A program made the position numbers and the translations under genes. A DNA stretch of 64,000 nt from Pseudomonas azerbaijanoccidentalis (GTDB taxonomy: Bacteria; Pseudomonadota; Gammaproteobacteria; Pseudomonadales; Pseudomonadaceae): positions 930,001 to 994,000 of the forward strand of contig NZ_JAHSTU010000001.1 in NCBI RefSeq assembly GCF_019145495.1. Direction: 5' to 3'. Shown here piece by piece: positions 1-8,039 of this stretch (the first letter of the stretch is position 1; each line of letters opens with the position of its first letter). Under the pieces are notes generated by a model. The model searched no databases. It saw only the letters and a list, made by a program, of their open reading frames with translations, and was not told the origin of the DNA.

Positions 1-2
1 AT

Positions 3-704
3 CGAGGCGGCGCCGATGCGGTGTCGTTGATCAACACCATCAACTCGATCACCAGCGTCAATCTGGAGCGCATGGTCGCCAACCCAATCGTCGGCAGCCA
101 AAGCACTCACGGCGGTTATTGCGGTTCGGCGGTCAAGCCGATTGCCTTGAACATGGTCGCCGAAATTGCCCGCGACCCGCAGACCCACGGCCTGCCCATC
201 AGTGGCATTGGCGGCATCGGCAACTGGCGCGATGCCGCAGAGTTCATTGCCTTGGGCTGCGGTTCGGTGCAGGTGTGCACGGCGGCGATGCTCCACGGTT
301 TCCGGATTGTCGAAGAAATGAAGGACGGCCTGTCGCGGTGGATGGACAGTCAGGGCTACACCAGCATTGCGCAGTTTTCCGGGCGTGCGGTGGGCAACAC
401 CACCGACTGGAAGTACCTGGACATCAACTATCAGGTGATCGCCAAAATCGACCAAGAGGCCTGTATCGGTTGTGGTCGTTGCCACATCGCTTGCGAAGAC
501 ACCTCGCACCAGGCCGTAGCCAGCCTGAAAAAGGCCGACGGTACGCACAGTTATGAAGTGATCGATGAGGAATGTGTGGGTTGCAACCTGTGCCAGATCA
601 CCTGCCCCGTGCAGGACTGCATCGAGATGGTGCCCGTGGAAACCGGCAAGCCGTTTCTGGACTGGAATCATGACCCGAGGAATCCGTACCACGTCGCCGT
701 TTGA
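3..704 (+). CDS. preA: Dihydropyrimidine dehydrogenase subunit PreA, 3' part
   Basis: Catalytic and electron-transfer subunit of NAD-dependent dihydropyrimidine dehydrogenase, which reduces uracil and thymine in the first step of reductive pyrimidine degradation in the cytoplasm. The gene enters from the left edge with an open frame (residues RGGADAVSLINTI), so the start is outside the window. The visible part holds the end of the FMN-binding TIM barrel (GIGGIGNWRDA) and then a ferredoxin-like domain with two 4Fe-4S motifs, CIGCGRCHIAC and CVGCNLCQITC, near the C terminus. The partner subunit PreT would be expected just upstream. A REP palindrome separates it from a convergent TetR gene that may regulate this pathway. 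The family assignment is firm. Confidence 0.93.
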   Translation, partial: RGGADAVSLINTINSITSVNLERMVANPIVGSQSTHGGYCGSAVKPIALNMVAEIARDPQTHGLPISGIGGIGNWRDAAEFIALGCGSVQVCTAAMLHGFRIVEEMKDGLSRWMDSQGYTSIAQFSGRAVGNTTDWKYLDINYQVIAKIDQEACIGCGRCHIACEDTSHQAVASLKKADGTHSYEVIDEECVGCNLCQITCPVQDCIEMVPVETGKPFLDWNHDPRNPYHVAV

Positions 705-715
705 TTGTTAAGATC

Positions 716-790
716 AAAAGATCGCAGCCTTCGGCAGCGCCTACAGGGAACGCGTGTCTCTGTAGGAGCTGCCGAAGGCTGCGATCTTTT
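716..790. repeat. Bipartite REP palindrome, family A
   Basis: Inverted pair of about 31 bases. The left arm reads AAAAGATCGCAGCCTTCGGC and continues to CTACAG; the right arm is its near-complement. It lies between convergent genes and can fold as one hairpin. The stop codon of the TetR gene (TAA) sits at its right edge. The same family recurs four more times in the window. Confidence 0.9.
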
Positions 791-1409
791 ACGGTTCCAA
801 CCCTATCCCGCGCAAAATCACGCTGGTCACCGTCTGTATCGCCCGCTCGAACTGCATGTCCGACAGCGGCTGATGGTCATTGAGGATGTTCACCTGGTGA
901 TCGAAGTCGGCGTAGTGCTGGGTCGACGCCCAGATCATGTACAGAAGGCTCGAAGGCTCCACCGCCAGGATGCGTTTGTCGTCCACCCATTGGCGGATTT
1001 TCGCTTCTTTCATCTTGGCCCAGTCATACAGGCTCGCATCCAGCGCCACGCCCAATGTTGGCGCGCCGTGGATGATCTCGTTGGCCCAGACTTTCGAACC
1101 GTAAGGCCGACTGCGCGAGTGGTTCATCTTTGCGCGGATGTAGCTGCTGAGTACGACACGCGGATCGTCGAACATCTCGAAGCACAGCGCGTCCTGTTTC
1201 CACACTTCCAGCAGATCGAACAGCACCGCACTGTACAGCTCGGTCTTGGTGCTGAAGTAGTAATGCAGGTTGGAGCGCGGCAATTGCACTTCGGCGGCGA
1301 TATCGGCCATGGCGGTGCTGCCGAAGCCTTTCTCGGCGAACACTTTTTCGGCCCCCAGCAGGATTTTTTCAACATTACTGCGACGAATCTCGATCTTGTG
1401 ATTGCCCAT
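789..1409 (-). CDS. TetR family transcriptional regulator, RutR-like
   Basis: DNA-binding regulator of 206 residues. The N-terminal TetR helix-turn-helix spans roughly residues 15-60 (AEKVFAEKGFGSTAMADIA, then LPRSNLHYYFSTKTELY). The C-terminal ligand domain resembles that of E. coli RutR, the uracil/thymine-responsive repressor. Lying next to preA, it is probably a regulator of pyrimidine catabolism, but this is inferred from context and resemblance. A GGGGAG Shine-Dalgarno lies upstream of the ATG. The gene is convergent with preA and its stop codon abuts a REP element. Confidence 0.85.
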   Translation of the reverse strand: MGNHKIEIRRSNVEKILLGAEKVFAEKGFGSTAMADIAAEVQLPRSNLHYYFSTKTELYSAVLFDLLEVWKQDALCFEMFDDPRVVLSSYIRAKMNHSRSRPYGSKVWANEIIHGAPTLGVALDASLYDWAKMKEAKIRQWVDDKRILAVEPSSLLYMIWASTQHYADFDHQVNILNDHQPLSDMQFERAIQTVTSVILRGIGLEP

Positions 1410-1506
1410 AAGGGCTCCCCGACAACAGCGTTAAACAAGACTAGCACCCGCTCTAGCTCGGGGCGACTGGGTCAAACCAAACATTTCATGCCTGCACCTC
1501 CCCGGC

Positions 1507-1523
1507 AAGTCATCGTATAACTT
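1507..1523. promoter_or_regulatory. Putative operator upstream of the porin promoter
   Basis: AAGTCATCGTATAACTT is a near-perfect 17-base palindrome five bases upstream of the -35 element of the porin gene. Its GTCAT/ATAAC halves resemble those of two other palindromes in this operon. The style fits a FadR-subfamily GntR regulator, but no such gene lies in the window. Confidence 0.45.
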
Positions 1524-1527
1524 CCGA

Positions 1528-1555
1528 TTGACAACATTGAATTGGCCTGTAAATA
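1528..1555 (+). promoter_or_regulatory. Putative sigma-70 promoter of the uronate porin gene
   Basis: A perfect -35 TTGACA is followed after 16 bases by TAAATA. It lies about 70 bases upstream of the porin start and between two palindromic sites, as expected for a repressed catabolic promoter. Confidence 0.5.
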
Positions 1556-1568
1556 ATCGCCGGCAATG

Positions 1569-1589
1569 TTGTACGACGACGTATGACAA
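1569..1589. promoter_or_regulatory. Putative operator downstream of the porin promoter
   Basis: Imperfect dyad with TTGT at one end and ACAA at the other, containing GACGTATGACAA. This matches the udh-proximal palindrome GTCGTACGACAA at 9 of 12 positions. It sits about 15 bases past the -10, where a repressor would block transcription. Confidence 0.45.
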
Positions 1590-1622
1590 ACAATAAAAAC
1601 AAAAATGAAAGGGAGCGTCACA

Positions 1623-2921
1623 GTGAGCAAGCTCGCCCGCAATTCGTCCATCCGCAGTTCACGCCCAACCTTCGCCCGTCGCCACACCCTCAGCCTGATC
1701 GGTTGCGGCAGCCTGGCTCTCGCCCTGCCCATGACCAGCCAGGCCGAAGGCTTTACCGATGACGCCAAAGCCACGCTGAACCTGCGTAACGCCTACTTCA
1801 ATCGCAACTACACCAACCCTGCCTATCCGCAAGGCAAGGCTGAAGAGTGGACGCAGAACTTCATCCTCGATGCCAAGTCCGGTTTCACCCAAGGGCCAGT
1901 CGGTTTCGGTATCGACGTGTTGGGCATGTACTCGCAAAAACTCGACGGCGGTAAAGGCACCGGCGGTACGCAACTGCTGCCGATCCACAGTGACGGCCGC
2001 CCCGCTGACAACTTCGGGCGCCTGGGTGTCGCGCTCAAAGGCAAGATTTCGAAAACCGAATTGAAAGTCGGCGAGTGGATGCCGGTGCTGCCGATCCTGC
2101 GCTCCGATGACGGTCGCTCGCTGCCGCAAACCTTCCAGGGCGGCCAGATAACCTCCACCGAAATCAGCGGCCTGACGCTTTACGGAGGCCAGTTCCGCCA
2201 GAACAGCCCGCGTAACGATGCGAGCATGGAAGACATGTTCATGAACGGCAAATCAGCCGCCTTCAGTTCGGACCGTTTCAACTTCGGCGGGGGCGAATAT
2301 GCGTTCAATGAAAAGCGCACCCAGGTCGGCGTGTGGTATGCCGAGCTCAGCGACATCTATCAACAACAGTATTTCAACCTGAGCCACAGCCAGCCCATCG
2401 GCGACTGGACCCTCGGCGCCAACCTTGGCTACTTCATCGGCAAGGAAGACGGCAGCGCGCTGGCCGGTGACCTGGACAACAAAACTGCGTTCGCCCTGCT
2501 CTCGGCCAAATACGGTGGCAACACGTTCTACGTCGGCTTGCAGAAACTCAGCGGCGACGATGTGTGGATGCGCGTCAACGGCACCAGCGGCGGCACCCTG
2601 GCCAACGACAGCTACAACTCCAGCTACGACAACGCCAAGGAAAAATCCTGGCAGGTGCGTCACGACTACAATTTCGTCGCACTGGGCGTTCCCGGCCTGA
2701 CGTTGATGAACCGCTACATCAGCGGTGACAACGTGCACACCGGGACCATCACTGATGGCAAGGAATGGGGTCGTGAATCGGAACTGGCCTACACGGTGCA
2801 GAGCGGTCCGCTGAAAAACCTCAACGTCAAATGGCGCAACGCGAGCATTCGCAAAAACTTCAGCACCAACGAGTTCGACGAAAACCGGTTGTTTATCAGC
2901 TATCCGATTTCGTTGCTGTAA
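1623..2921 (+). CDS. OprD family outer membrane porin
   Basis: Substrate-selective outer membrane channel of the OprD/OccK family, 432 residues. A signal peptide with a twin-Arg-like basic start and hydrophobic core ends near SQA-EGF (about residue 41). The body shows the amphipathic beta-strand pattern of an 18-strand barrel and ends in an aromatic/leucine-type terminal strand (ENRLFISYPISLL). GTG at 1623 is preferred because AAAGGGAG lies 7 bases ahead; an in-frame ATG at 1605 overlaps that Shine-Dalgarno. As first gene of the uronate block it probably admits galacturonate/glucuronate or their aldarates (inference from context). A long REP hairpin follows the gene. Confidence 0.88.
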   Translation: MSKLARNSSIRSSRPTFARRHTLSLIGCGSLALALPMTSQAEGFTDDAKATLNLRNAYFNRNYTNPAYPQGKAEEWTQNFILDAKSGFTQGPVGFGIDVLGMYSQKLDGGKGTGGTQLLPIHSDGRPADNFGRLGVALKGKISKTELKVGEWMPVLPILRSDDGRSLPQTFQGGQITSTEISGLTLYGGQFRQNSPRNDASMEDMFMNGKSAAFSSDRFNFGGGEYAFNEKRTQVGVWYAELSDIYQQQYFNLSHSQPIGDWTLGANLGYFIGKEDGSALAGDLDNKTAFALLSAKYGGNTFYVGLQKLSGDDVWMRVNGTSGGTLANDSYNSSYDNAKEKSWQVRHDYNFVALGVPGLTLMNRYISGDNVHTGTITDGKEWGRESELAYTVQSGPLKNLNVKWRNASIRKNFSTNEFDENRLFISYPISLL

Positions 2922-2947
2922 AAGCCAGATCGGCGCGCCCTTAACTC

Positions 2948-3080
2948 TGTAGCAGCTGGCGCAGCCTGCGTTCGGCTGCGCAGCAGTCGTAAACCCGGCG
3001 AGCAGGGATTCGCTGATGCACCGCGAGTTCTGGTTTGACGACTGCTTCGCAGCCGAACGCAGGCTGCGCCAGCTGCTACA
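2948..3080. repeat. Long REP inverted repeat, family B
   Basis: Arms of about 45 bases, starting TGTAGCAGCTGGCGCAGCCT on the left and complemented on the right, are separated by about 40 bases. It lies between the porin and uronate dehydrogenase genes and could act as a transcript-stabilising or attenuating hairpin. The same family occurs near 22825 and 43914. Confidence 0.88.
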
Positions 3081-3127
3081 AGTTGCGTGACGGAGGGTAC
3101 CCTCCGTCAATTTCCACCAAAGTCGCG

Positions 3128-3157
3128 TTGACAAGAACCGGAAAGCCTAACGATACT
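3128..3157 (+). promoter_or_regulatory. Putative sigma-70 promoter of uronate dehydrogenase
   Basis: A perfect TTGACA is followed by a weak -10 (GATACT, 18-base spacing). It precedes the udh-proximal palindrome. It suggests that udh and the genes after it have their own start despite following the porin gene. Confidence 0.4.
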
Positions 3158-3161
3158 TCGC

Positions 3162-3176
3162 TTAGTCGTACGACAA
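3162..3176. promoter_or_regulatory. Putative operator in front of uronate dehydrogenase
   Basis: TTAGTCGTACGACAA contains the perfect 10-base palindrome GTCGTACGAC and lies just past the predicted -10. It shares sequence with the dyad downstream of the porin promoter, so one regulator probably binds both. Confidence 0.5.
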
Positions 3177-3220
3177 CATACAACAATTCAACAACAATTA
3201 CCGCTTGTCCAGGGATTCCC

Positions 3221-4045
3221 ATGACGACCACTGCAACCACCCACACGCCTTTCAATCGCCTGCTGCTGACCGGCGCCGCCGGTGGCCTGGGCAAAGTCTT
3301 GCGCGAAAGCCTGCGCCCGTATGCCAACGTCATTCGCCTGTCGGACATCGCCGACATCGCCCCGGCCATTGATGACCGCGAAGAAGTCGTGCCCTGCGAC
3401 CTCGCGGACAAGCAAGCCGTGCATCAACTGGTCGAAGGCGTGGACGCCATCCTGCACTTTGGCGGTGTGTCCACCGAGCATTCGTTCGAGCAGATCCTCG
3501 GCGCCAACATCTGCGGCGTGTTCCACATCTACGAAGCGGCACGCCGGCATGGCGTCAAGCGCGTGATCTTCGCCAGCTCCAACCACGTCATCGGCTTCTA
3601 CAAGCAAGACGAAGTCATCGACGCCCACTCGCCGCATCGTCCCGACAGCTACTACGGCTTGTCCAAGTCCTATGGCGAAGACATGGCCACGTTCTACTTC
3701 GATCGCTACGGCATCGAGACCGTCAGCGTGCGCATCGGCTCGTCGTTCCCCGAGCCGCAGAACCGCCGGATGATGAGCACTTGGCTGAGCTTCGGCGACC
3801 TGACCCAATTGCTCGAACGTGCGCTGTACACCCCGAATGTCGGCCACACCGTGGTCTACGGCATGTCCGACAACAAGGACATCTGGTGGGACAACCGCTA
3901 CGCCGCCAACCTCGGCTACGCCCCAAAGGACACCTCTGAAGTGTTCCGCGAAAAGGTCGAAGCGCAACCGTTGCCGGCCGCCGACGACCCGGCGCGGGTT
4001 TATCAAGGTGGCGCTTTTTGCGCAGCCGGCCCGTTCGGCGACTGA
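3221..4045 (+). CDS. udh: Uronate dehydrogenase
   Basis: NAD-dependent enzyme that oxidises galacturonate and glucuronate to the corresponding aldaric acid lactones, the first step of the oxidative hexuronate pathway. At 274 residues it matches the family length. It is an extended short-chain dehydrogenase with GAAGGLG near residue 20, an SSNHVIG segment and the catalytic YYGLSK motif near residue 145. ATG at 3221 starts the conserved FNRLLLTGAAG segment; the frame is open further upstream, but that would run into the operator. The lactonase gene follows after 56 bases and the TRAP transporter after it. Confidence 0.88.
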   Translation: MTTTATTHTPFNRLLLTGAAGGLGKVLRESLRPYANVIRLSDIADIAPAIDDREEVVPCDLADKQAVHQLVEGVDAILHFGGVSTEHSFEQILGANICGVFHIYEAARRHGVKRVIFASSNHVIGFYKQDEVIDAHSPHRPDSYYGLSKSYGEDMATFYFDRYGIETVSVRIGSSFPEPQNRRMMSTWLSFGDLTQLLERALYTPNVGHTVVYGMSDNKDIWWDNRYAANLGYAPKDTSEVFREKVEAQPLPAADDPARVYQGGAFCAAGPFGD

Positions 4046-4101
4046 AGCCACAACGTTTACCACTTGATCCCCACAACAAAAACCCAAGGGAATGAGTTGC
4101 C

Positions 4102-5010
4102 ATGCAAGCCGAATTGATTGTCGATGCCCGCAATGCGGTCGGTGAAAGTCCGGTCTGGGTCGCCGAGGAAAATGCCCTGTACTGGGTCGATATTCCCGCC
4201 GGTGGCCTGCAACGCTGGAGCGCCGATACCGGGCATGTCCACGCCTGGAAAACCCCGGAAATGCTCGCCTGCATCGTCCGCCATCCCGACGGTGGCTGGG
4301 TGGCCGGCATGGAGAGCGGGTTCTTCCATCTGAAGGCCCATGAGGATGGCAGCCTCGACAGCGAGCTGCTGGCCAACGTCGATCATGCTCGCCCTGACAT
4401 GCGCCTCAACGATGGTCGCTGTGACCGTCAGGGGCGTTTCTGGGCCGGCAGCATGGTGCTCAACATGGGCGCCAATGCTGCCGAAGGCACGCTCTATCGT
4501 TACAGCGCCGGGCAACGCGGGCCGGTCGAAGCGCAACTGAACGGTTTCATCGTGCCCAATGGCCTGGGTTTCAGCCCGGACGGCAAGACCATGTACTTGT
4601 CCGACTCGCACCCCAACGTGCAATTAATCTGGGCCTTCGACTACGACATCGCCAGCGGCACGCCGTCCAACCGTCGCGTGTTCGTCGACATGAATCACTT
4701 CTGCGGGCGTCCCGACGGTGCGGCCGTGGATGCCGACGGCTGCTACTGGATATGCGCCAACGACGCCGGGTTGATTCATCGCTTCACCCCTGACGGTCGG
4801 CTCGACCGCTCACTCACCGTCCCGGTGAAAAAACCGACCATGTGCGCCTTCGGCGGCAGTCGACTGGACACGCTGTACGTGACCTCGATCCGCCCCGGTG
4901 ACGACCATGACCCACAGTCTCTGGCCGGGGGCGTTTTCGCCCTCGACCCCGGCGTCAAAGGCTTGCCCGAACCCCTTTTCACCCCCTCGCAAACCGGTTT
5001 CAAAAGCTGA
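4102..5010 (+). CDS. SMP-30/gluconolactonase family lactonase, probably for aldaric acid lactones
   Basis: Six-bladed beta-propeller hydrolase of 302 residues from the SMP-30/regucalcin/gluconolactonase family. Family marks are the metal-ligand Glu in VGESPVWV near residue 18, RLNDGRCDRQGRFW near residues 100-112, and PNGLGFSPDGKTMYLSDS near 153. Directly behind uronate dehydrogenase it most likely opens the galactaro- or glucaro-lactone that enzyme makes; lactonases with this role have been described in pseudomonads. Activity on gluconolactone cannot be excluded. Only 60 bases separate its stop from the TRAP binding-protein gene. Confidence 0.85.
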   Translation: MQAELIVDARNAVGESPVWVAEENALYWVDIPAGGLQRWSADTGHVHAWKTPEMLACIVRHPDGGWVAGMESGFFHLKAHEDGSLDSELLANVDHARPDMRLNDGRCDRQGRFWAGSMVLNMGANAAEGTLYRYSAGQRGPVEAQLNGFIVPNGLGFSPDGKTMYLSDSHPNVQLIWAFDYDIASGTPSNRRVFVDMNHFCGRPDGAAVDADGCYWICANDAGLIHRFTPDGRLDRSLTVPVKKPTMCAFGGSRLDTLYVTSIRPGDDHDPQSLAGGVFALDPGVKGLPEPLFTPSQTGFKS

Positions 5011-5070
5011 ACGCGTCTGCTGCATCGCTGTGCCTTGAATAAAAAAAACAACAAAACTGGAGACACCCCC

Positions 5071-6042
5071 ATGGACTTCAAACGCACCTTGCTCGCCGCT
5101 GCACTCCCTTTCGCCTTCTCCCTCAGCAGCGCCGCCCATGCGCTGGAAATTAAATTCGCTGACATCCATCCCGCCGGTTATCCGACCGTGGTGGCTGAAG
5201 AGCAACTGGGTAAAACCCTGGTGGCCGACAGCGACGGCAAACTGACCTTCAAGATGTTCGCCGGTGGTGTGCTCGGCTCGGAAAAGGAAGTGGTCGAACA
5301 GGCTCAGGTCGGCGCCATCCAGATGGCCCGTGTCAGCCTCGGCATCGTCGGCCCGGTGGTGCCCGACGTGAACGTGTTCAACATGCCGTTCGTGTTCCGC
5401 GACCAGGCACACATGCGCAAAGTCATCGACGGTGAAGTCGGCGACGAGATTCTCGACAAGATCACCAATTCCGAATTCAACCTGGTCGCCCTGGCCTGGA
5501 TGGATGGCGGCACGCGCAACATCTACACCAAGAAACCGGTGCGCAGCCTGGAAGACCTCAAGGGCATGAAGATTCGCGTACAAGGCAACCCGATGTTCAT
5601 CGAAACCATCAACGCCATGGGTGGCAATGGCATCGCGATGGACACCGGCGAGATCTTCAGTGCCTTGCAGACCGGCGTGATCGATGGCGCGGAAAACAAC
5701 CCGCCGACCCTGCTCGAACACAACCACTACCAGAACGCCAAGTTCTACAGCCTGACCGGCCACCTGATCCTGCCCGAGCCGATCGTGATGTCGAAAATCA
5801 CCTGGGAAAAACTCACCCCCGACCAGCAAACCCTGGTGAAAAAAGCCGCCAAGGCTGCCCAGGCCCAGGAACGCACCCTGTGGGATGCGAAATCGGCCAG
5901 CAGCGAAGAGAAACTCAAGGCCGCTGGTGTGGAGTTCATCACCGTCGACAAGAAACCTTTCTATGAGGCAACCGCCTCGGTCCGCCAGAAGTACGGCGCC
6001 CCTTACGCCGACCTGATCAAGCGCATCGAAGCCGTTCAGTAA
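5071..6042 (+). CDS. TRAP transporter substrate-binding protein, DctP family
   Basis: Periplasmic solute receptor of a tripartite ATP-independent transporter, 323 residues. A Sec signal peptide (MDFKRTLLAAALPFAFSLSS, cleaved near AHA-LEI) is followed by the DctP fold. The conserved segments are LKGMKIRVQGNPMF, including the Arg that usually binds the substrate carboxylate, and GVIDGAENNPPT. ATG at 5071 has GGAG upstream; a longer frame from 5035 would place charged residues before the signal peptide. Genes for both membrane subunits follow. The likely ligand is a hexuronate, inferred from the operon. Confidence 0.92.
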   Translation: MDFKRTLLAAALPFAFSLSSAAHALEIKFADIHPAGYPTVVAEEQLGKTLVADSDGKLTFKMFAGGVLGSEKEVVEQAQVGAIQMARVSLGIVGPVVPDVNVFNMPFVFRDQAHMRKVIDGEVGDEILDKITNSEFNLVALAWMDGGTRNIYTKKPVRSLEDLKGMKIRVQGNPMFIETINAMGGNGIAMDTGEIFSALQTGVIDGAENNPPTLLEHNHYQNAKFYSLTGHLILPEPIVMSKITWEKLTPDQQTLVKKAAKAAQAQERTLWDAKSASSEEKLKAAGVEFITVDKKPFYEATASVRQKYGAPYADLIKRIEAVQ

Positions 6043-6120
6043 CTCTCCCTGCATTCAAGAAAGGCCCGGCGCCACTGACGCAGCTGTACGTCCGTGTGCG
6101 CCCGGTTACGGTGGAACCCG

Positions 6121-6648
6121 ATGAAGAATCTGCTGCTACGTTTCAATGACAAGCTCTACATGACCTGTATCTGGGTCGCCGGGCTCTCCGTGCTGACCAT
6201 TGCGCTGATCATCCCCTGGGGTGTGTTTGCCCGTTATGTGCTCGGCACCGGCTCCAGTTGGCCTGAGCCCACGGCGATTATGTTGATGATGGTCTTCACC
6301 TTCATCGGCGCCGCTGCCAGCTATCGTTCCGGTTCGCACATGGCGGTGGCGATGCTCACCGACCGCATGCAGCCGAATCTGCGCAAAGCCATGAGTGTGT
6401 TCTCGCAATTGCTGATGGCGACCATCTGCCTGTTCATGGCGATTTGGGGCACCAAGCTGTGCCTGTCCACCTGGAACCAATTCATGAGCTCCCTACCCAC
6501 CTTGCGCGTGGGCATCACCTACATGCCGATTCCGGTGGGCGGCGTGCTGACGCTGATTTTTGTCCTGGAAAAACTCTTGCTCGGTGACCAAAGCAACCGC
6601 CGGGTCGTGCGTTTCGACGTCGTTGAAGAAAATGAAGGGGCTGCCTGA
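6121..6648 (+). CDS. TRAP transporter small permease, DctQ family
   Basis: Four-helix inner membrane subunit that bridges the binding protein and the large permease, 175 residues. Hydrophobic stretches start near residues 12, 50, 90 and 130. SSWPEPTAIMLMMVFTFIGA, with its Trp and Glu, is the typical DctQ signature in helix 2. ATG at 6121 begins the conserved MKNLLLRFNDKLY segment; the upstream GTG at 6094 is less likely. Its stop codon immediately precedes the ATG of the large subunit, so the two are translationally coupled. Confidence 0.88.
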   Translation: MKNLLLRFNDKLYMTCIWVAGLSVLTIALIIPWGVFARYVLGTGSSWPEPTAIMLMMVFTFIGAAASYRSGSHMAVAMLTDRMQPNLRKAMSVFSQLLMATICLFMAIWGTKLCLSTWNQFMSSLPTLRVGITYMPIPVGGVLTLIFVLEKLLLGDQSNRRVVRFDVVEENEGAA

Positions 6649-7929
6649 ATGGACGCTTTTATTCTGTTGGGCAGCTTTATCGCGTTGATCCTGATCGGCA
6701 TGCCGGTCGCCTACGCGCTGGGCCTTTCTGCGCTGATCGGCGCGTTCTGGATCGACATTCCGTTCCAGGCGCTGATGATTCAAGTGGCCGGGGGCGTGAA
6801 CAAATTCTCCCTGCTGGCGATTCCGTTTTTCGTGCTGGCCGGTGCGATCATGGCCGAGGGCGGGATGTCCCGGCGCCTGGTGGCGTTTGCCGGGGTGCTG
6901 GTGGGTTTCGTGCGTGGCGGTCTGTCGCTGGTCAACATCATGGCCTCGACGTTCTTCGGTGCGATCTCCGGTTCTTCGGTGGCGGATACCGCTTCGGTCG
7001 GTTCGGTACTGATTCCCGAGATGGAGCGTCGCGGTTATCCGCGTGATTTCGCCACCGCCGTGACGGTCAGCGGCTCGGTACAAGCCCTGCTGACCCCGCC
7101 AAGCCACAACTCGGTGCTCTACTCGCTGGCGGCTGGCGGCACGGTGTCGATTGCCTCGTTGTTCATGGCCGGCGTGGTGCCGGGCCTGTTGATGAGCGTG
7201 TGCCTGATGGTGCTGTGCCTGATCTTCGCCAAGAAGCGTGACTACCCTAAAGGCGAAGTCATTCCGATGCGCGAAGCGCTGAAGATCTGCGGCGAAGCAC
7301 TGTGGGGCCTGATGGCGATGGTCATCATTCTCGGCGGTATTCTTTCGGGTATTTTCACCGCCACCGAGTCTGCGGCGATTGCGGTGTTGTGGTCGTTCTT
7401 CGTGACCATGTTCATCTACCGCGACTACAAGTGGAGCGAGCTACCGAAACTGATGCACCGCACGGTGCGCACGATCTCGATTGTGATGATCCTGATCGGT
7501 TTCGCCGCCAGCTTCGGCTACATCATGACCCTGATGCAGATTCCGGCGAAGATCACCACGATGTTCCTGACGCTGTCGGACAACCGTTACGTGATCCTGA
7601 TGTGCATCAACGTCATGCTGCTGTTGCTCGGCACGGTGATGGACATGGCGCCGCTGATCCTGATCCTCACGCCGATTTTGATGCCGGTGATTCTGGGCAT
7701 TGGCGTGGACCCGGTGCAGTTCGGCATGATCATGCTGGTGAACCTGGGGATCGGATTGATAACGCCGCCGGTGGGCGCGGTACTCTTTGTGGGGTCGGCC
7801 GTGGGTAAAGTCAGTATCGAAAAAACCGTGAAAGCCCTGCTGCCGTTCTACGGCGTGCTGTTCCTGGTGCTGATGGCCGTGACTTACATTCCTGCGCTGT
7901 CGCTGTGGTTGCCGCATTTGGTGTTGTAA
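6649..7929 (+). CDS. TRAP transporter large permease, DctM family
   Basis: Ion-coupled transport subunit of the TRAP system, 426 residues with about 11-12 membrane helices, the normal family size. Signature segments include FFGAISGSSVADTASVGSVL near residue 103 and GLITPPVGAVLFVGSAVG near residue 365. It starts directly after the stop of the small permease. With the porin it gives a complete uptake route for the substrate of uronate dehydrogenase. A family A REP follows it. Confidence 0.93.
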   Translation: MDAFILLGSFIALILIGMPVAYALGLSALIGAFWIDIPFQALMIQVAGGVNKFSLLAIPFFVLAGAIMAEGGMSRRLVAFAGVLVGFVRGGLSLVNIMASTFFGAISGSSVADTASVGSVLIPEMERRGYPRDFATAVTVSGSVQALLTPPSHNSVLYSLAAGGTVSIASLFMAGVVPGLLMSVCLMVLCLIFAKKRDYPKGEVIPMREALKICGEALWGLMAMVIILGGILSGIFTATESAAIAVLWSFFVTMFIYRDYKWSELPKLMHRTVRTISIVMILIGFAASFGYIMTLMQIPAKITTMFLTLSDNRYVILMCINVMLLLLGTVMDMAPLILILTPILMPVILGIGVDPVQFGMIMLVNLGIGLITPPVGAVLFVGSAVGKVSIEKTVKALLPFYGVLFLVLMAVTYIPALSLWLPHLVL

Positions 7930-7935
7930 TCCCTT

Positions 7936-8012
7936 AAAAAGATCGCAGCCTTCGGCAACTCCTACAGGTCAGTGCGTTTCGCTGTAGGAGCTGCCGCAGG
8001 CTGCGATCTTTT
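7936..8012. repeat. Bipartite REP palindrome, family A
   Basis: Left arm AAAAGATCGCAGCCTTCGGC to CTACAG, right arm its complement (CTGTAGGAGCTGCCGCAGGC). It lies between the TRAP permease and the epimerase gene and may separate their transcripts. Confidence 0.9.
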
Positions 8013-8039
8013 CAACTATTCAACGCAGAACGATAAACC

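Noticed and set aside
1605..1622. ATG start for the porin gene
   Set aside because: It overlaps the AAAGGGAG ribosome site that serves the GTG at 1623.
4102..5010. Gluconolactonase of glucose metabolism
   Set aside because: The family fits, but the position between uronate dehydrogenase and a TRAP transporter makes an aldarolactone the more likely substrate.
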